DNA from: Undibacterium sp.
GTDB taxonomy: Bacteria > Pseudomonadota > Gammaproteobacteria > Burkholderiales > Burkholderiaceae
Direction of reading: 5' to 3'
Assembly (NCBI GenBank): GCA_014376575.1
Contig: JACMRF010000019.1
Coordinates: 1-22,726 of the forward strand
DNA: 22,726 nucleotides
Shown here: piece after piece, positions 1 through 8,966 of the stretch
Numbering within the stretch: position 1 is the first letter of the stretch
Layout of the letters: every line of letters starts with the position of its first letter
Notes under the pieces: model-generated
Told to the model about the DNA's origin: nothing
Seen by the model: the letters and a program-made list of their open reading frames with translations, nothing else
The model's database searches: none
Translations under genes and position numbers: made by a program

Positions 1-27
1 CGCTGCAAGCTGCCCATTGATTATCTT

Positions 28-1095
28 TTATTGCCCAGGATTGGATATTTCAGCATGAATCGCATTGACGCCAGAAATAATTTCGTCACTTAATTCAATA
101 TCGAAGGCATCGATATTTTCCTTGAGTTGGATCAGATTGGTCGCGCCGATAATCGTGCTGGCGACGAACCAGCGTGAATAGCACCAGGCCAGCGCAAGCT
201 GGGTAGGTGTCATCTGATGCGCTCGCGCCAGTGCGGCGTAGCGTTGACTAGCGACGATGACTTCAGGACGCATGTAACGCGGGCTCCAGGTCGGCGGGAA
301 TAGGCTGAGGCGACCTTGCGCTTTGGCGTCGTCAGCATATTTATTGCTCAGGCGCCCGAACGCCAGCGGGCTATAGGCCAGCAAGCCTACGTTCTCGCGG
401 AAACAGGTTTCATCCAGGCCTTGTTCAAAGCTGCGGTTCACCAGGCTGTAGGCGTTTTGTACGCTGACGATGGGCGCGGCGTTTTGTTGTTCTGCTTGCT
501 TGATAAATTCGCTCACGCCCCATGCCGTTTCATTCGACACGCCGATGTGGCGTATCTTGCCTTCCTTGACTAAGGCATTGAGCACGGCCAGCGTTTCGGC
601 GATGTCGGTACAAGGGCGCTCCAGCGCCGGGTCGAATTGCTTTTGCCCAAAGATAGGTGCGTTGCGGCTGGGCCAGTGTAGTTGATACAGATCGATGTAA
701 TCGGTCTGCAGTCGTTGCAAACTGGTTTCTACGGCGGCACGAATATTCACTGCATTGAGGTCGTTTTCGCCATTGCGTATCCAGCCCATGCCGCGTGACG
801 GACCTGCCACTTTGGTCGCCAGGATGATGTCGTTGCGCCTGCCGGATTTTTTTAGCCAGCTACCTATGTATTGCTCGGTTCTGCCTTGTGTTTCGCCTCG
901 CGGCATCACCGGATACATCTCTGCCGTATCAATAAAATTGATGCCGCGCTCCAGCGCATAATCAAGTTGGCTATGCGCTTGGTCTTCGGTGTTTTGTTCA
1001 CCAAAGGTCATGGTGCCAAGACAGATTTTTGAGACGTGTAATCCGCTCGCGCCCAGCGCATTTGTTTGCATTGCTGATGTGATTGATGTTGTCAT
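28..1095 (-). CDS. tas: Tas-type NADPH-dependent aldo/keto reductase
   Basis: Cytosolic aldo/keto reductase that reduces carbonyl substrates with NADPH; the physiological substrate cannot be read from sequence. The 355-residue product matches the E. coli Tas protein in layout, with the 'LGTMTFGEQN' start of the barrel and 'QLHWPSR' typical of that subfamily. The catalytic tetrad of the superfamily is visible as Asp56, Tyr61, Lys95 and His140. The C-terminal cofactor-binding part ('STIIGATN') is intact, so the gene looks complete. The ATG at 1093-1095 lacks a clear ribosome-binding site. A second ATG eight codons later (position 1071) would give a start aligned with E. coli Tas and may be the real one. 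It lies 43 bases downstream of pyrD on the same strand and could be the last gene of that unit. Confidence 0.9.
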   Translation of the reverse strand: MTTSITSAMQTNALGASGLHVSKICLGTMTFGEQNTEDQAHSQLDYALERGINFIDTAEMYPVMPRGETQGRTEQYIGSWLKKSGRRNDIILATKVAGPSRGMGWIRNGENDLNAVNIRAAVETSLQRLQTDYIDLYQLHWPSRNAPIFGQKQFDPALERPCTDIAETLAVLNALVKEGKIRHIGVSNETAWGVSEFIKQAEQQNAAPIVSVQNAYSLVNRSFEQGLDETCFRENVGLLAYSPLAFGRLSNKYADDAKAQGRLSLFPPTWSPRYMRPEVIVASQRYAALARAHQMTPTQLALAWCYSRWFVASTIIGATNLIQLKENIDAFDIELSDEIISGVNAIHAEISNPGQ

Positions 1096-1138
1096 TTTTT
1101 TGTATGATGAAGTGAGGTTTTTTTAAAAAGTTGATACT

Positions 1139-2182
1139 CTACTTTACATTGCGTAACGCTGTCGCGCACTCGCGAACAAGGCTAGGGCCGCGATAAATCA
1201 GTCCAGAATAAACCTGCACCAGTGACGCCCCAGCTTGCATCTTGGTCTCTGCATCTGCGCCAGAAAAAATACCTCCTACGCCGATAATAGGTAAGGCGTC
1301 GCCGAGTTCAGATTTGAGTGCGCGAATCACCTTGTTGGATAATTCAAAGACCGGTTCTCCTGATAGACCGCCCGCTTCATCACCATGTTGCAAGCCTTTA
1401 ACTGCATCGCGTGTGATGGTGGTGTTGGTGGCAATGACACCATCTATTTTGTGGCGCATTAAGGCATCTGCGATATTTTTAATTTGTTCGCTATCAATAT
1501 CCGGAGCGATTTTCAGTGTGATCGGTACATAGCGTTTGTATTGATCTGCCAGCCTGTTTTGTGCGGTTTTAAGTTGCGATAACAGCGCATCAAGTTCGTC
1601 CGCGCCTTGCAGCTGGCGCAGATTTTTGGTGTTGGGTGAAGAGATGTTGACGGTGACGTAACTGGCGTAAGGATAAACTTTTTGCAGACAGTGCAAATAA
1701 TCTTCTGCCGCACGTTCTATCGGCGTATCGGCATTTTTTCCGATATTTAGGCCAAGCACACCTTGCTTTTCCTGATAAAAGCGCGATGCCTGCACATTGG
1801 CGACGAAAGCATCTACGCCACCATTATTGAAGCCCATGCGGTTAATCATGGCATTGGCTTGTGGCAGTCTAAACATGCGAGGTTTTGGATTGCCAGTCTG
1901 CGCGCGTGGCGTCACGGTACCTATCTCGATCGAACCGAACCCCAATGCTGCCAGACCGTCGATATAGCGACCATCCTTGTCCAGACCTGCGGCCAAGCCG
2001 ACAGGATTAGGGAAGTTGATGCCCATGACCATGCGCGGATCTTTAATTGGCTTATCCAGAAATCTAGTCAAGCCTAGTGTTTGCGCACGTCGCAGGGCTG
2101 GCAAAGTGAGGTCGTGGGCACTCTCTGCGTCCAAAAAAAACAGGAAAGGGCGGGCGATGGAATACAGTAATTTTTCAGGCAT
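1139..2182 (-). CDS. pyrD: Dihydroorotate dehydrogenase (quinone), class 2
   Basis: Oxidises dihydroorotate to orotate in pyrimidine synthesis, passing electrons through FMN to membrane quinone. The open frame reaches a GTG at 2281, but the ATG at 2180-2182 gives 347 residues beginning MPEKLLYS, which fits class 2 enzymes. In these the N-terminal helices (about residues 1-40, with '[16 protein letters not shown]') form the quinone tunnel and membrane contact. The FMN barrel follows: '[10 protein letters not shown]', 'MINRMGFNN', the catalytic-serine segment '[11 protein letters not shown]', and the phosphate-binding 'GVGGIFSG...[13 protein letters not shown]'. Neither start has a good ribosome-binding site, so the start is uncertain. 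It is downstream of bpt on the same strand: the GTG start would leave 3 bases between the genes and the ATG about 100. Confidence 0.93.
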   Translation of the reverse strand: MPEKLLYSIARPFLFFLDAESAHDLTLPALRRAQTLGLTRFLDKPIKDPRMVMGINFPNPVGLAAGLDKDGRYIDGLAALGFGSIEIGTVTPRAQTGNPKPRMFRLPQANAMINRMGFNNGGVDAFVANVQASRFYQEKQGVLGLNIGKNADTPIERAAEDYLHCLQKVYPYASYVTVNISSPNTKNLRQLQGADELDALLSQLKTAQNRLADQYKRYVPITLKIAPDIDSEQIKNIADALMRHKIDGVIATNTTITRDAVKGLQHGDEAGGLSGEPVFELSNKVIRALKSELGDALPIIGVGGIFSGADAETKMQAGASLVQVYSGLIYRGPSLVRECATALRNVK

Positions 2183-2284
2183 ATTCAAGAGACTTGTTAA
2201 GGTTTGGTGTTTAGGCGAAAAGAGTTGCCGTGGAAAGTCTTGGCCGCTAGAGTTGAGTTGATTAAGCTGGCGCAGTGACACCTA

Positions 2285-3007
2285 TTATAAGGCTTGCCAT
2301 TGTTTGTTCAGTAAGGCGTCCAATGGTTTGAAGTTGGTTTTATAGGCCATTTTTGCGCTAGCGGCAATCCAATAGCCGAGATAGACATACGGGAGCTGTA
2401 GCTCCTTGGCTTGCTTGATTTGCCATAGAACATTGTAGGTGCCATACGATGCGCTTGCGTCTTCCGGATCAAAAAAGGTATATACCGAGGATAAACCATC
2501 GCTTAATACATCAATAATGCTGACCATGCGCAAAATGTGGTTGTCGTCGCGGAACTCGACTAACCTTGTGTTGACGCGGCTTTGCAAGAGAAATTGCGCA
2601 TATTGATCGCGGCTGTCATGGTCCATGCCACCGCCTGAATGGCGTTCATTTTGATATTTTTGATAAAGCTCGTAATGTTCAAGGACGTAGCTCAGACTAG
2701 TTACACTAGCAGTCAGATTGGTGTGCTTTAACTGAGCGCGGCGTTGACTGCGGTTGGGATGAAATTCATTTACCCTGATTCGGACAGGCGTACACGCGTT
2801 GCAGGTATCGCAATGAGGGCGATAAATGAAAATGCCGCTACGACGAAATCCGTTCTGAACAAGTTCTGAATAGGTATCGGCATTAATCAGATGGGCGGGT
2901 GTCGCGACTTGTGAGCGCGCCTGCAATCCATCGAGGTAACTACATGGATAGGGCGCAGTAGCATAAAACTGTATGCTGGAGAAGGGGAGTTCATTGAGTT
3001 GCGTCAC
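2285..3007 (-). CDS. bpt: Aspartate/glutamate leucyltransferase Bpt (N-end rule)
   Basis: Transfers leucine from Leu-tRNA to proteins that begin with Asp or Glu, marking them for ClpS/ClpAP degradation. The 240-residue product has the N-terminal cysteine cluster of the ATE/Bpt family ('[12 protein letters not shown]') and the family's C-terminal GNAT-like fold ('[22 protein letters not shown]', 'YVYLGYWI...[14 protein letters not shown]'). The start is a GTG at 3005-3007, supported by a strong GAGGAG ribosome-binding site seven bases upstream. It follows aat after 45 bases on the same strand. The two genes supply complementary arms of the same pathway. Older annotation often calls this family arginyl-tRNA-protein transferase (ate), but the short bacterial form is the leucyltransferase. 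Confidence 0.93.
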   Translation of the reverse strand: MTQLNELPFSSIQFYATAPYPCSYLDGLQARSQVATPAHLINADTYSELVQNGFRRSGIFIYRPHCDTCNACTPVRIRVNEFHPNRSQRRAQLKHTNLTASVTSLSYVLEHYELYQKYQNERHSGGGMDHDSRDQYAQFLLQSRVNTRLVEFRDDNHILRMVSIIDVLSDGLSSVYTFFDPEDASASYGTYNVLWQIKQAKELQLPYVYLGYWIAASAKMAYKTNFKPLDALLNKQWQAL

Positions 3008-3052
3008 TACATTTCTCCTCGGTTTGTCGCAGCTTGATAACTATTCGGCACT

Positions 3053-3766
3053 TCATTTGAAGATGTCGGCTGGTTTCCAATCAGTAATGCCTGGCAATGA
3101 AGTTGCGTGATTTATCCATCTGATAAAGTCGTCGCGTGAAATGGCCTTGGCGCCTAAAGACGCCAGATGCGCCGTCTCTTGTTGGCAGTCTATCATTTTC
3201 ACTTCATGTGCACGCAAGAAGAACACTAAATGCGCCATCGCAATTTTGGATGCATCAGTGACGCGTGCGAACATGGATTCTCCATAGAACATACGCCCGA
3301 TGCAAACGCCATAAGCCCCGCCGACTAATTGTCCGTCAAGCCAGACTTCGACTGAATGGGCGTAACCATTGTCATGCAGCGCGCAGTAGCCGTTAATAAT
3401 GTCTTCAGAAATCCAGGTGCCATTGCCATCTTTTCGTGGTGCTGCGCAGGCGCGCATGACATCTTCGAAGGCACTGTCAAATTTAATTTTCCAGCGAGGA
3501 TCGGCATAGCGTTTTTTGATGGTTTTTTTGAGACTGACGGACAGTTTAAATTCGTCCACCATTAAAACCATGCGTGGATTAGTAGACCACCACAGTATCG
3601 GTTGCCCTTCAGAAAACCAGGGGAAAATACCATGTCGGTAAGCTTGCAGCAAACGTTCAGCAGACAAATCTGCACCAGCGGCAACTAATCCTGCCGCGCC
3701 TTGTTCCTCTGTGAGCGCTTGGCTAACATCGGGAAAAGGGGTGTCAATTTCTAACCAGGGAATCAC
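3053..3766 (-). CDS. aat: Leucyl/phenylalanyl-tRNA-protein transferase
   Basis: Adds Leu or Phe from aminoacyl-tRNA to proteins with N-terminal Arg or Lys, creating primary N-degrons read by ClpS. The 237-residue product is full length for the family and carries '[13 protein letters not shown]', '[23 protein letters not shown]', '[16 protein letters not shown]' and the C-terminal '[14 protein letters not shown]' signature. The start is a GTG at 3764-3766. No convincing ribosome-binding site precedes it, but the protein start matches relatives. It is the first gene of the minus-strand group aat-bpt-(pyrD-tas). Its start faces the amt gene across 192 bases that contain the amt control region. 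Confidence 0.95.
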   Translation of the reverse strand: MIPWLEIDTPFPDVSQALTEEQGAAGLVAAGADLSAERLLQAYRHGIFPWFSEGQPILWWSTNPRMVLMVDEFKLSVSLKKTIKKRYADPRWKIKFDSAFEDVMRACAAPRKDGNGTWISEDIINGYCALHDNGYAHSVEVWLDGQLVGGAYGVCIGRMFYGESMFARVTDASKIAMAHLVFFLRAHEVKMIDCQQETAHLASLGAKAISRDDFIRWINHATSLPGITDWKPADIFK

Positions 3767-3793
3767 GGAAGGAATCCAGTAAAAAACTCAGCT

Positions 3794-3823
3794 TGCACCA
3801 ATGTAATGCGATATTTTGGTGCG
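3794..3823. promoter_or_regulatory. NtrC-like enhancer dyads upstream of amt
   Basis: Two overlapping 17-base sites resemble the NtrC consensus TGCACCANNNTGGTGCA: TGCACCAATGTAATGCG at 3794-3810 and TGCGATATTTTGGTGCG at 3807-3823. The outer halves are strong (TTGCACCAA and TTGGTGCG) and the inner halves weak. They lie about 95-125 bases upstream of the predicted sigma-54 transcription start, the usual enhancer distance. The call rests on pattern match only. Confidence 0.55.
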
Positions 3824-3890
3824 AATTTGTAAGGCAAAAATAGGACAGTAAAATTGGTCATATAAATCAACAGTTTAAAAATGCACTAAA

Positions 3891-3907
3891 TTGGAATGTT
3901 TTTTGCT
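3891..3907 (+). promoter_or_regulatory. Sigma-54 promoter of amt
   Basis: TTGGAATGTTTTTTGCT fits the sigma-54 consensus (TTGGCACG-N4-TTGCW), with GG at 3893-3894 and GC at 3905-3906 separated by exactly ten bases as required. Two positions in the -24 block differ. The predicted start is near 3918, giving a leader of about 40 bases before the amt ATG. Together with the upstream NtrC-like dyads this implies nitrogen-limitation control. Confidence 0.65.
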
Positions 3908-3958
3908 TTGTAAGTGCGCGAACACTTCATTTTTGCACGTTAATTGGGAGATTTTTAT

Positions 3959-5161
3959 ATGGATGCACATAAAGGTGGCATGGACGCTTTGTTTATATTG
4001 CTGGGCGCAATCATGATTCTGGCCATGCACGCGGGATTTGCGTTTCTGGAGTTGGGTACCGTTCGCAAGAAAAATCAGGTGAATGCTTTAGTTAAAATTA
4101 TCGTTGATTTTGCGGTATCAACGATAGCGTATTTTTTTGTAGGCTACAGTGTAGCCTATGGAATCGAGTTTTATTCCAGCGCTGATGTGCTGGTAGCGCG
4201 CAATGGTTTTGAACTGGTTAAATTCTTTTTTCTGCTGACCTTTGCTGCTGCTATCCCGGCAATTATCTCTGGCGGCATTGCAGAGCGAGCCAAATTTTAT
4301 CCGCAGTTGGTGGCGACGGCATTATTAGTTGGGCTGCTTTATCCTTTTTTTGAGGGGATCGCATGGAATCAGCGCTTCGGTGTACAGGCTTGGCTAAAAG
4401 CGATGTTTTCAGAGGAATTCCATGATTTCGCCGGTTCTGTTGTGGTGCACGCCTTTGGCGGTTGGGCCGCTCTGCCCGCGGTATTGCTGTTAGGTGCGCG
4501 CCGTGGCCGTTATATGAAGGGCGGAGGAATTGCTGCGCATCCTCCTTCAAGTATCCCATTCTTAGCGTTGGGCGCATGGGTGCTAACCGTGGGCTGGTTC
4601 GGTTTTAATGTGATGAGTGCACAAACGTTGGATAAGATGAATGGATTAGTGGCCATTAATTCACTAATGGCGATGGTGGGTGGAACCTTGGTTGCATTGG
4701 TTTTAGGTAAAAATGATCCTGGATTTGTCTATAACGGACCGTTGGCTGGTTTGGTCGCTGTGTGCGCAGGTTCTGATTTAATGCATCCATTGGGCGCGTT
4801 AGTAACGGGCGGCGTTGCCGGTGCTATTTTTGTTTGGATGTTCACTTGGACACAAAATAAGTGGAAGGTGGATGATGTACTGGGTGTCTGGCCACTGCAC
4901 GGTTTGTGTGGCGCCTGGGGCGGGATTGCGGCAGGAATTTTCGGACAAAAAAGTTTGGGGGGCTTGGGCGGGGTGAGCCTTATGTCTCAAGTCATTGGTA
5001 CAGTTTTGGGTGTGTTGATTGCCGTGGTAGGGAGTTTTATTATTTACTTCTTGCTCAAGAAATTTGTCGGCATACGGTTGGACCCGGAGCAGGAATTCGA
5101 GGGTGCCGATCTGTCAATTCACAAAGTGTCTTCAACTGCTGAACGTGAAACTAGCTGGTAA
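3959..5161 (+). CDS. amtB: Ammonium transporter (Amt family)
   Basis: Trimeric inner-membrane channel that takes up ammonium. The frame opens at a TTG (3944), but the ATG at 3959-3961 has GGGAG eight bases upstream, giving 400 residues. About eleven hydrophobic segments are visible. Family landmarks are present: 'SGGIAERAKF' near the outer Phe gate, 'DFAGSVVVHAFGG' with the first pore histidine, 'GWFGFNVMSAQ', and 'WPLHGLCGAWGGIAAGIF' with the second pore histidine. Several segments differ from E. coli AmtB (for example 'EGIAWNQRFGVQAWL' around the ammonium-recruiting Trp and 'ALPAVLLLGARRG' after the first pore His), so this is a separate Amt subgroup. No glnK lies beside it. The C-terminal tail is short and polar. 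Upstream sigma-54 and NtrC-like sites support nitrogen control. It converges on the NUDIX gene across 28 bases. Confidence 0.92.
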   Translation: MDAHKGGMDALFILLGAIMILAMHAGFAFLELGTVRKKNQVNALVKIIVDFAVSTIAYFFVGYSVAYGIEFYSSADVLVARNGFELVKFFFLLTFAAAIPAIISGGIAERAKFYPQLVATALLVGLLYPFFEGIAWNQRFGVQAWLKAMFSEEFHDFAGSVVVHAFGGWAALPAVLLLGARRGRYMKGGGIAAHPPSSIPFLALGAWVLTVGWFGFNVMSAQTLDKMNGLVAINSLMAMVGGTLVALVLGKNDPGFVYNGPLAGLVAVCAGSDLMHPLGALVTGGVAGAIFVWMFTWTQNKWKVDDVLGVWPLHGLCGAWGGIAAGIFGQKSLGGLGGVSLMSQVIGTVLGVLIAVVGSFIIYFLLKKFVGIRLDPEQEFEGADLSIHKVSSTAERETSW

Positions 5162-5189
5162 GTAGAATGATATTTGCAAGCGAGGGTGT

Positions 5190-5756
5190 TTAGTCGCGCA
5201 TGGGTTTGAAGATGTCATGTGCATGCAAAGAAAATGCCCCGCCTTGCTTTACTTTAGCCAAGTCTTCGAAGAGAAATGTCAGGGTGTGGCTAACGGTAGG
5301 AAAGGCAATTTCTTCCCACGGAATTTCTTTTTCCGTGAATAGCCGCACATCAAGACTTTCTTTGCCCGCAAGATAATTAATATCCAATAGAGTGGCGCGA
5401 TAAAAAAGATGAACCTGATTTACATGCGGGACATTAAGAATTGAAAATAATTCGTGCATATCAATATTGGCGCCCGCTTCTTCTTGGGTTTCTCTTAGCG
5501 CACCTTGGCTGGTGGTTTCATTATTTTCCATGAAGCCGGCTGGCAAAGTCCAATAGCCATAACGCGGTTCTATCGCGCGCTTACATAATAAAATACTGAC
5601 TTCGCCATTGTTTTCCCAGATTGGAATGGAGCCAACTACCATTTTCGGATTTTGATAATGGATAGTGCTGCATGCAGGGCAGACGTAACGCTCACGCGTA
5701 TCATCTTCCGGAATTTGTATGACAATGGGGTTGGCGCAAGCGGAACAATATTTCAT
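5190..5756 (-). CDS. NUDIX hydrolase with N-terminal zinc ribbon
   Basis: Predicted cytosolic nucleoside-diphosphate-X hydrolase of 188 residues; substrate unknown (ADP-ribose, NADH or a similar nucleotide sugar are typical of the architecture). A zinc ribbon is formed by Cys4, Cys7, Cys26 and Cys29. The NUDIX box spans residues 74-96 with Gly74, Glu80 and the core Arg88-Glu89...Glu92-Glu93-x-Gly95, so the metal-binding residues are complete. The segment 'YWTLPAGFMENNE' precedes it as usual. The start is an ATG at 5754-5756. It resembles the zinc-ribbon NUDIX proteins of Burkholderiales but lacks the long N-terminal domain of NudC. The gene is convergent with amt and appears to stand alone. 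Confidence 0.88.
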   Translation of the reverse strand: MKYCSACANPIVIQIPEDDTRERYVCPACSTIHYQNPKMVVGSIPIWENNGEVSILLCKRAIEPRYGYWTLPAGFMENNETTSQGALRETQEEAGANIDMHELFSILNVPHVNQVHLFYRATLLDINYLAGKESLDVRLFTEKEIPWEEIAFPTVSHTLTFLFEDLAKVKQGGAFSLHAHDIFKPMRD

Positions 5757-5879
5757 GGTTCAGAGCGGAATTAAGTTGGGCTGATAAGTGTACCACTGGA
5801 TGTACTTCTTTATGAGTACGTAACGATTCAAAATTGTCTGCTTTTCGACGCATCTCATGCGCAAGGTTTGAAATCAGAT

Positions 5880-5908
5880 TTGCGCAAAGCAGTAAAACAA
5901 TGTATAGT
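5880..5908 (+). promoter_or_regulatory. Sigma-70 promoter of tRNA-fMet
   Basis: TTGCGC (5880-5885) and TATAGT (5903-5908) are separated by 17 bases, and the -10 ends 13 bases before the mature tRNA. The intergenic stretch 5757-5879 shows nothing else recognisable. Confidence 0.55.
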
Positions 5909-5921
5909 GTTGTACTTCAGA

Positions 5922-5998
<77 letters not shown>

Positions 5999-6007
5999 GT
6001 TTTAAAT

Positions 6008-6037
6008 AAAAAAGCCACGTATTTGCGTGGCTTTTTT
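6008..6037 (+). terminator. Intrinsic terminator after tRNA-fMet
   Basis: The stem GCCACG (6014-6019) pairs with CGTGGC (6026-6031) across a six-base loop. It is flanked by an A run before and seven T after, so it could act on either strand. It starts ten bases past the tRNA. Confidence 0.9.
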
Positions 6038-6058
6038 ATTAGTCCGGCGAATTTTTTG

Positions 6059-6139
6059 ATGGAATTTGAAATTCTGGACTACAATCCAGTATCTACTGAA
6101 TTGATTGACTATTTGGATAGCGTTAATTGGGCGCACTAA
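6059..6139 (+). CDS. Possible 26-residue small ORF before scpB
   Basis: An ATG at 6059 opens 26 codons ending at TAA 6137-6139, reading MEFEILDYNPV and ending DYLDSVNWAH. The composition is protein-like (acidic, with aromatic residues), but no family is recognised and no ribosome-binding site is clear. It sits in the 231-base gap between the tRNA-fMet terminator and scpB, which otherwise shows nothing recognisable. It could be a leader peptide, a gene remnant or chance. Confidence 0.2.
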   Translation: MEFEILDYNPVSTELIDYLDSVNWAH

Positions 6140-6268
6140 GTAGGCTGATCCACCAAGCGAGCACTTATAAGTCCGCTGCAAAATTACTGAGCTGGTTTTG
6201 ACTGAAGATGCGTCTTCGAGTCGTTTTATGCTTCATTAGATCAACTAACATTGTGTGCTAAAAATTGC

Positions 6269-7105
6269 ATGAATACTGCTGATGCCAAGCGAGTGCTCGA
6301 AACCGCATTGCTATGCGCACATGAGCCGCTCACGATCAATGTAATGAAAAAGTTGTTTCAAGAAGGTGATGAGCAAATCGATGTGGTCGGTGCTGACACC
6401 ATTAAAACTATGCTAGAAGATTTGCGTGGTGATTGGGCGGATAAGGGTGTCGAGCTAGTTGGCTTGTCAACTGGTTGGCGCTTTCAGAGTCGTCCTGAAA
6501 TGCGCGCCTTTATTGACAGGTTGAACCCAGAGAAACCGCCAAAATATTCGCGGGCGACGCTGGAAACTTTGGCCATTATTGCTTATCGGCAACCTGTTAC
6601 GCGCGGTGACATTGAGGAGATCCGCGGCGTGACTGTTGCATCGCAAATGATCAAGACGTTAGAAGAACGTGGCTGGATAGAGGCGATAGGTCATAGGGAC
6701 GTTCCTGGACGTCCATCGCTATTCGCGACAACGAAACAATTCCTGGCGGATCTTAGTCTGTCGTCCTTGGATCAGCTGCCACCTTTACAGCAAATTGGTA
6801 AAGATATTGCTGGCGAGGAAACTGCTTCTGAGTTTGAGGCTTTGGGAGCGGGTATGTTTGAGGATCAAAGCCAGGCTTTGATCGGTAAAAATAGTAGCGA
6901 AATAGTAGACTTGGTTCAGCCGGATAAGTCGGTTGTTGAAGTTGCTCCTATGTACATTGATGCGGTAAATGAAATTGCGATAACCACAGATGTTCTTGGG
7001 GATAATGTTGCGATGATAGTTGCGCAAAAAAATGATCTTGTTTCAAAGGCCAAACAAATTGCCGATGAATCCAACCATTTTAATCCAGAATTAAATAATG
7101 ACTAA
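6269..7105 (+). CDS. scpB: Segregation and condensation protein B
   Basis: Subunit of the SMC-ScpA-ScpB condensin that organises and separates chromosomes; ScpB dimers bind the ScpA kleisin through winged-helix domains. The frame opens at a TTG (6251), but the ATG at 6269 gives 278 residues beginning [21 protein letters not shown], which fits the family. Core landmarks are '[17 protein letters not shown]', '[28 protein letters not shown]' and '[27 protein letters not shown]'. The last 90 or so residues are a less conserved acidic tail. Neither start has a strong ribosome-binding site. No scpA is adjacent. The stop overlaps the rluB start by 8 bases, implying coupled translation. Confidence 0.93.
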   Translation: MNTADAKRVLETALLCAHEPLTINVMKKLFQEGDEQIDVVGADTIKTMLEDLRGDWADKGVELVGLSTGWRFQSRPEMRAFIDRLNPEKPPKYSRATLETLAIIAYRQPVTRGDIEEIRGVTVASQMIKTLEERGWIEAIGHRDVPGRPSLFATTKQFLADLSLSSLDQLPPLQQIGKDIAGEETASEFEALGAGMFEDQSQALIGKNSSEIVDLVQPDKSVVEVAPMYIDAVNEIAITTDVLGDNVAMIVAQKNDLVSKAKQIADESNHFNPELNND

Positions 7106-8774
7106 AAATAACTCAGAAGAAACAAAATTAGATGTTGTCGTTGCTGTAGGTGAGACAGCTGCTGGCAAGTCTGTGAAGCGTGCTGTCAGAGGTCCGCGCA
7201 ATCTGCGACGCGCTCCAAATAAATCTGAAACTCCTGAGCGAGTTGTTGCGCCTGAAGCGCCATCGCATGAAGTTAAAGCAGATGAAACTGCTTTATTGGC
7301 ATCGGCTAGGCCGCCGCGCCCACCACGTGTTAGGCGCGAAGCTGGTGCTGAAGGTCTTGCTAGAGGCGATTCGCGTAGGCCAGATTCTGCTAGGGCTGAG
7401 GGGCGAAGCGAGCCTGGTCGTGAGGCTAGAGGCGCAGAACCGCGGGCGAGGCCGCCATTTGGTGAGAAGGGTGGCGCTCGCCAAGTTGGAGGTCCGCGTG
7501 GGCGCAATTCATCTTCGGCAACTGGTGCGCAAAAAGATGGGCGTCAATCGGTTAGTAATGCTGATGATGTGTTTTCTTTCGTAACGTCTGATGCTTTTGA
7601 TTCCCTGGAAGATGGTGCAGCAAATCAAAGTCGTAATGTGAAAAGCGTAAGGCGCGATTTGACGGCAGATGATGATGCGCCAAAACTACATAAGGTTCTC
7701 GCAGAGGCCGGGCTCGGATCTCGTCGCGACATGGAGGAGTTAATTGTTGCTGGCCGTGTCTCTGTGAATGGTGAGCCTGCACATATTGGGCAGCGTATTT
7801 TGCCCGCTGACCAAGTGCGTATTAACGGAAAGTTAATTCAACGCAAAGTCAGTAAAAAACCACCGCGCGTTCTGATTTATCATAAGCCATCTGGCGAGAT
7901 CGTTAGTACCAGTGATCCTGAAGGGCGGCAGTCAGTCTTTGAGAGTTTACCAAAGATGAAAGTCGGAAAATGGCTAGCTGTCGGTCGCTTGGATTACAAC
8001 ACTGAAGGCTTACTGCTGTTTACGACATCTGGTGATCTGGCTAACCGCCTTATGCATCCGCGCTATGGCATTGAGCGAGAATACGCAGTGCGTACCTTGG
8101 GTGAGTTGGAAGAGGGTATGCGCCAGAAATTGCTGGCCGGGGTCGAGCTCGAAGATGGGCTCGCTCAATTTTCCAAAATTGCGGATGGTGGCGGTGAGGG
8201 CGTAAATAAGTGGTATCGAGTTGTTATCGGCGAAGGGCGCAATCGTGAGGTGCGCAGGATGTTTGAGGCGGTAGGTTTGACCGTTTCGCGTCTCATTCGT
8301 ACCCGCTATGGCGTGATGACACTGCCATCCGGTCTGAAGCGTGGCCGTTGGGATGAGTTAGGTGAGGATGCAGTTCGCAGCTTGTTAAAAATTAGCGGTT
8401 TGGAAAAAGTAGCTGGAGAGAAATCTGAAGGCGGCGAGCGCGGAAATCGACAACCTGGTTCTGGGAACAGGGGGCGCAATGTTAATCCTTTTGATAAGCC
8501 AGTGGGACGACCGTTTGAAAAGCCTCAGGGCCGATCGTTCGGCTCTTCTGCCAAAGGTGACTTTGGAAACTCGCGCAATGATTTCGGCAACGATCGCAAT
8601 GGAAATTCCGCTGGCGGCGAAGCTGGAAAAAAACGTAGCCGCCAACCTGACCCTATGCAAACAGCACTTGGTTTCCCTAGTGCCGGTCAAGCTAGGCGTG
8701 GCAGTACTGCGCGTGGAAGCGGTCAGGCGATTGGACAGGGTATAGCCGCACGTAGGCGCTCTAAGGGTGCTTGA
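7098..8774 (+). CDS. rluB: 23S rRNA pseudouridine(2605) synthase, extended form
   Basis: Isomerises a uridine of 23S rRNA (U2605 in E. coli) during 50S assembly. The 558-residue product is nearly twice the usual length of about 290. Residues 1-190 are low-complexity and rich in Arg, Gly, Ala and Pro. An S4 RNA-binding domain follows at about 195-245 ('[20 protein letters not shown]'). The RsuA-type catalytic domain comes next, with the catalytic Asp near residue 298 in '[14 protein letters not shown]' and '[15 protein letters not shown]' near 380. The tail from about 440 is again Gly/Arg/Asn-rich. Such disordered arms are common in Burkholderiales RluB. It overlaps scpB by 8 bases with no separate ribosome-binding site. 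RluB is preferred to RsuA, RluE or RluF on overall resemblance, which sequence alone cannot fully prove. Confidence 0.9.
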   Translation: MTKNNSEETKLDVVVAVGETAAGKSVKRAVRGPRNLRRAPNKSETPERVVAPEAPSHEVKADETALLASARPPRPPRVRREAGAEGLARGDSRRPDSARAEGRSEPGREARGAEPRARPPFGEKGGARQVGGPRGRNSSSATGAQKDGRQSVSNADDVFSFVTSDAFDSLEDGAANQSRNVKSVRRDLTADDDAPKLHKVLAEAGLGSRRDMEELIVAGRVSVNGEPAHIGQRILPADQVRINGKLIQRKVSKKPPRVLIYHKPSGEIVSTSDPEGRQSVFESLPKMKVGKWLAVGRLDYNTEGLLLFTTSGDLANRLMHPRYGIEREYAVRTLGELEEGMRQKLLAGVELEDGLAQFSKIADGGGEGVNKWYRVVIGEGRNREVRRMFEAVGLTVSRLIRTRYGVMTLPSGLKRGRWDELGEDAVRSLLKISGLEKVAGEKSEGGERGNRQPGSGNRGRNVNPFDKPVGRPFEKPQGRSFGSSAKGDFGNSRNDFGNDRNGNSAGGEAGKKRSRQPDPMQTALGFPSAGQARRGSTARGSGQAIGQGIAARRRSKGA

Positions 8775-8809
8775 TAGTCGTTTTGTCGTCGTTTTCACTC
8801 TGTTTTTCA

Positions 8810-8838
8810 TTGCGAGTGAGTAAACAATCGTTTATAAT
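8810..8838 (+). promoter_or_regulatory. Sigma-70 promoter of the rimP-nusA-infB operon
   Basis: TTGCGA (8810-8815) and a perfect TATAAT (8833-8838) are separated by exactly 17 bases, just past the rluB stop. The predicted start is near 8845, giving a leader of about 120 bases before rimP that contains an attenuator-like hairpin. Confidence 0.75.
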
Positions 8839-8893
8839 CTGGTAGTTAGCAGATTATCCTTGGCGCGATTGATGCGCGGGGAGCTAGAGAATG

Positions 8894-8918
8894 ATGGGCT
8901 GGTGCCCATTTTTCTTTT
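8894..8918 (+). terminator. Attenuator-like hairpin in the rimP leader
   Basis: ATGGGC (8894-8899) pairs with GCCCAT (8904-8909) across a four-base loop, followed by an almost pure T run to 8918. It lies inside the leader, between the promoter and rimP, so it should stop part of the transcription entering the operon. A smaller GCGC/GCGC hairpin precedes it around 8863-8878. NusA, encoded downstream, is known to promote pausing and termination at such hairpins, so feedback is possible. Confidence 0.6.
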
Positions 8919-8966
8919 GTGGAGCGCATTACGTATTCAGGATGTTTGTATTTTCGGAGAATAGTC

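Noticed and set aside
7091..7507. 138-codon open frame on the minus strand opposite the rluB start, and a 134-codon frame in another plus frame (7180-7584)
   Set aside because: Both lie inside the CG-rich low-complexity N-terminal arm of rluB. Their products are repetitive Arg/Pro/Ser-rich sequence with no family features.
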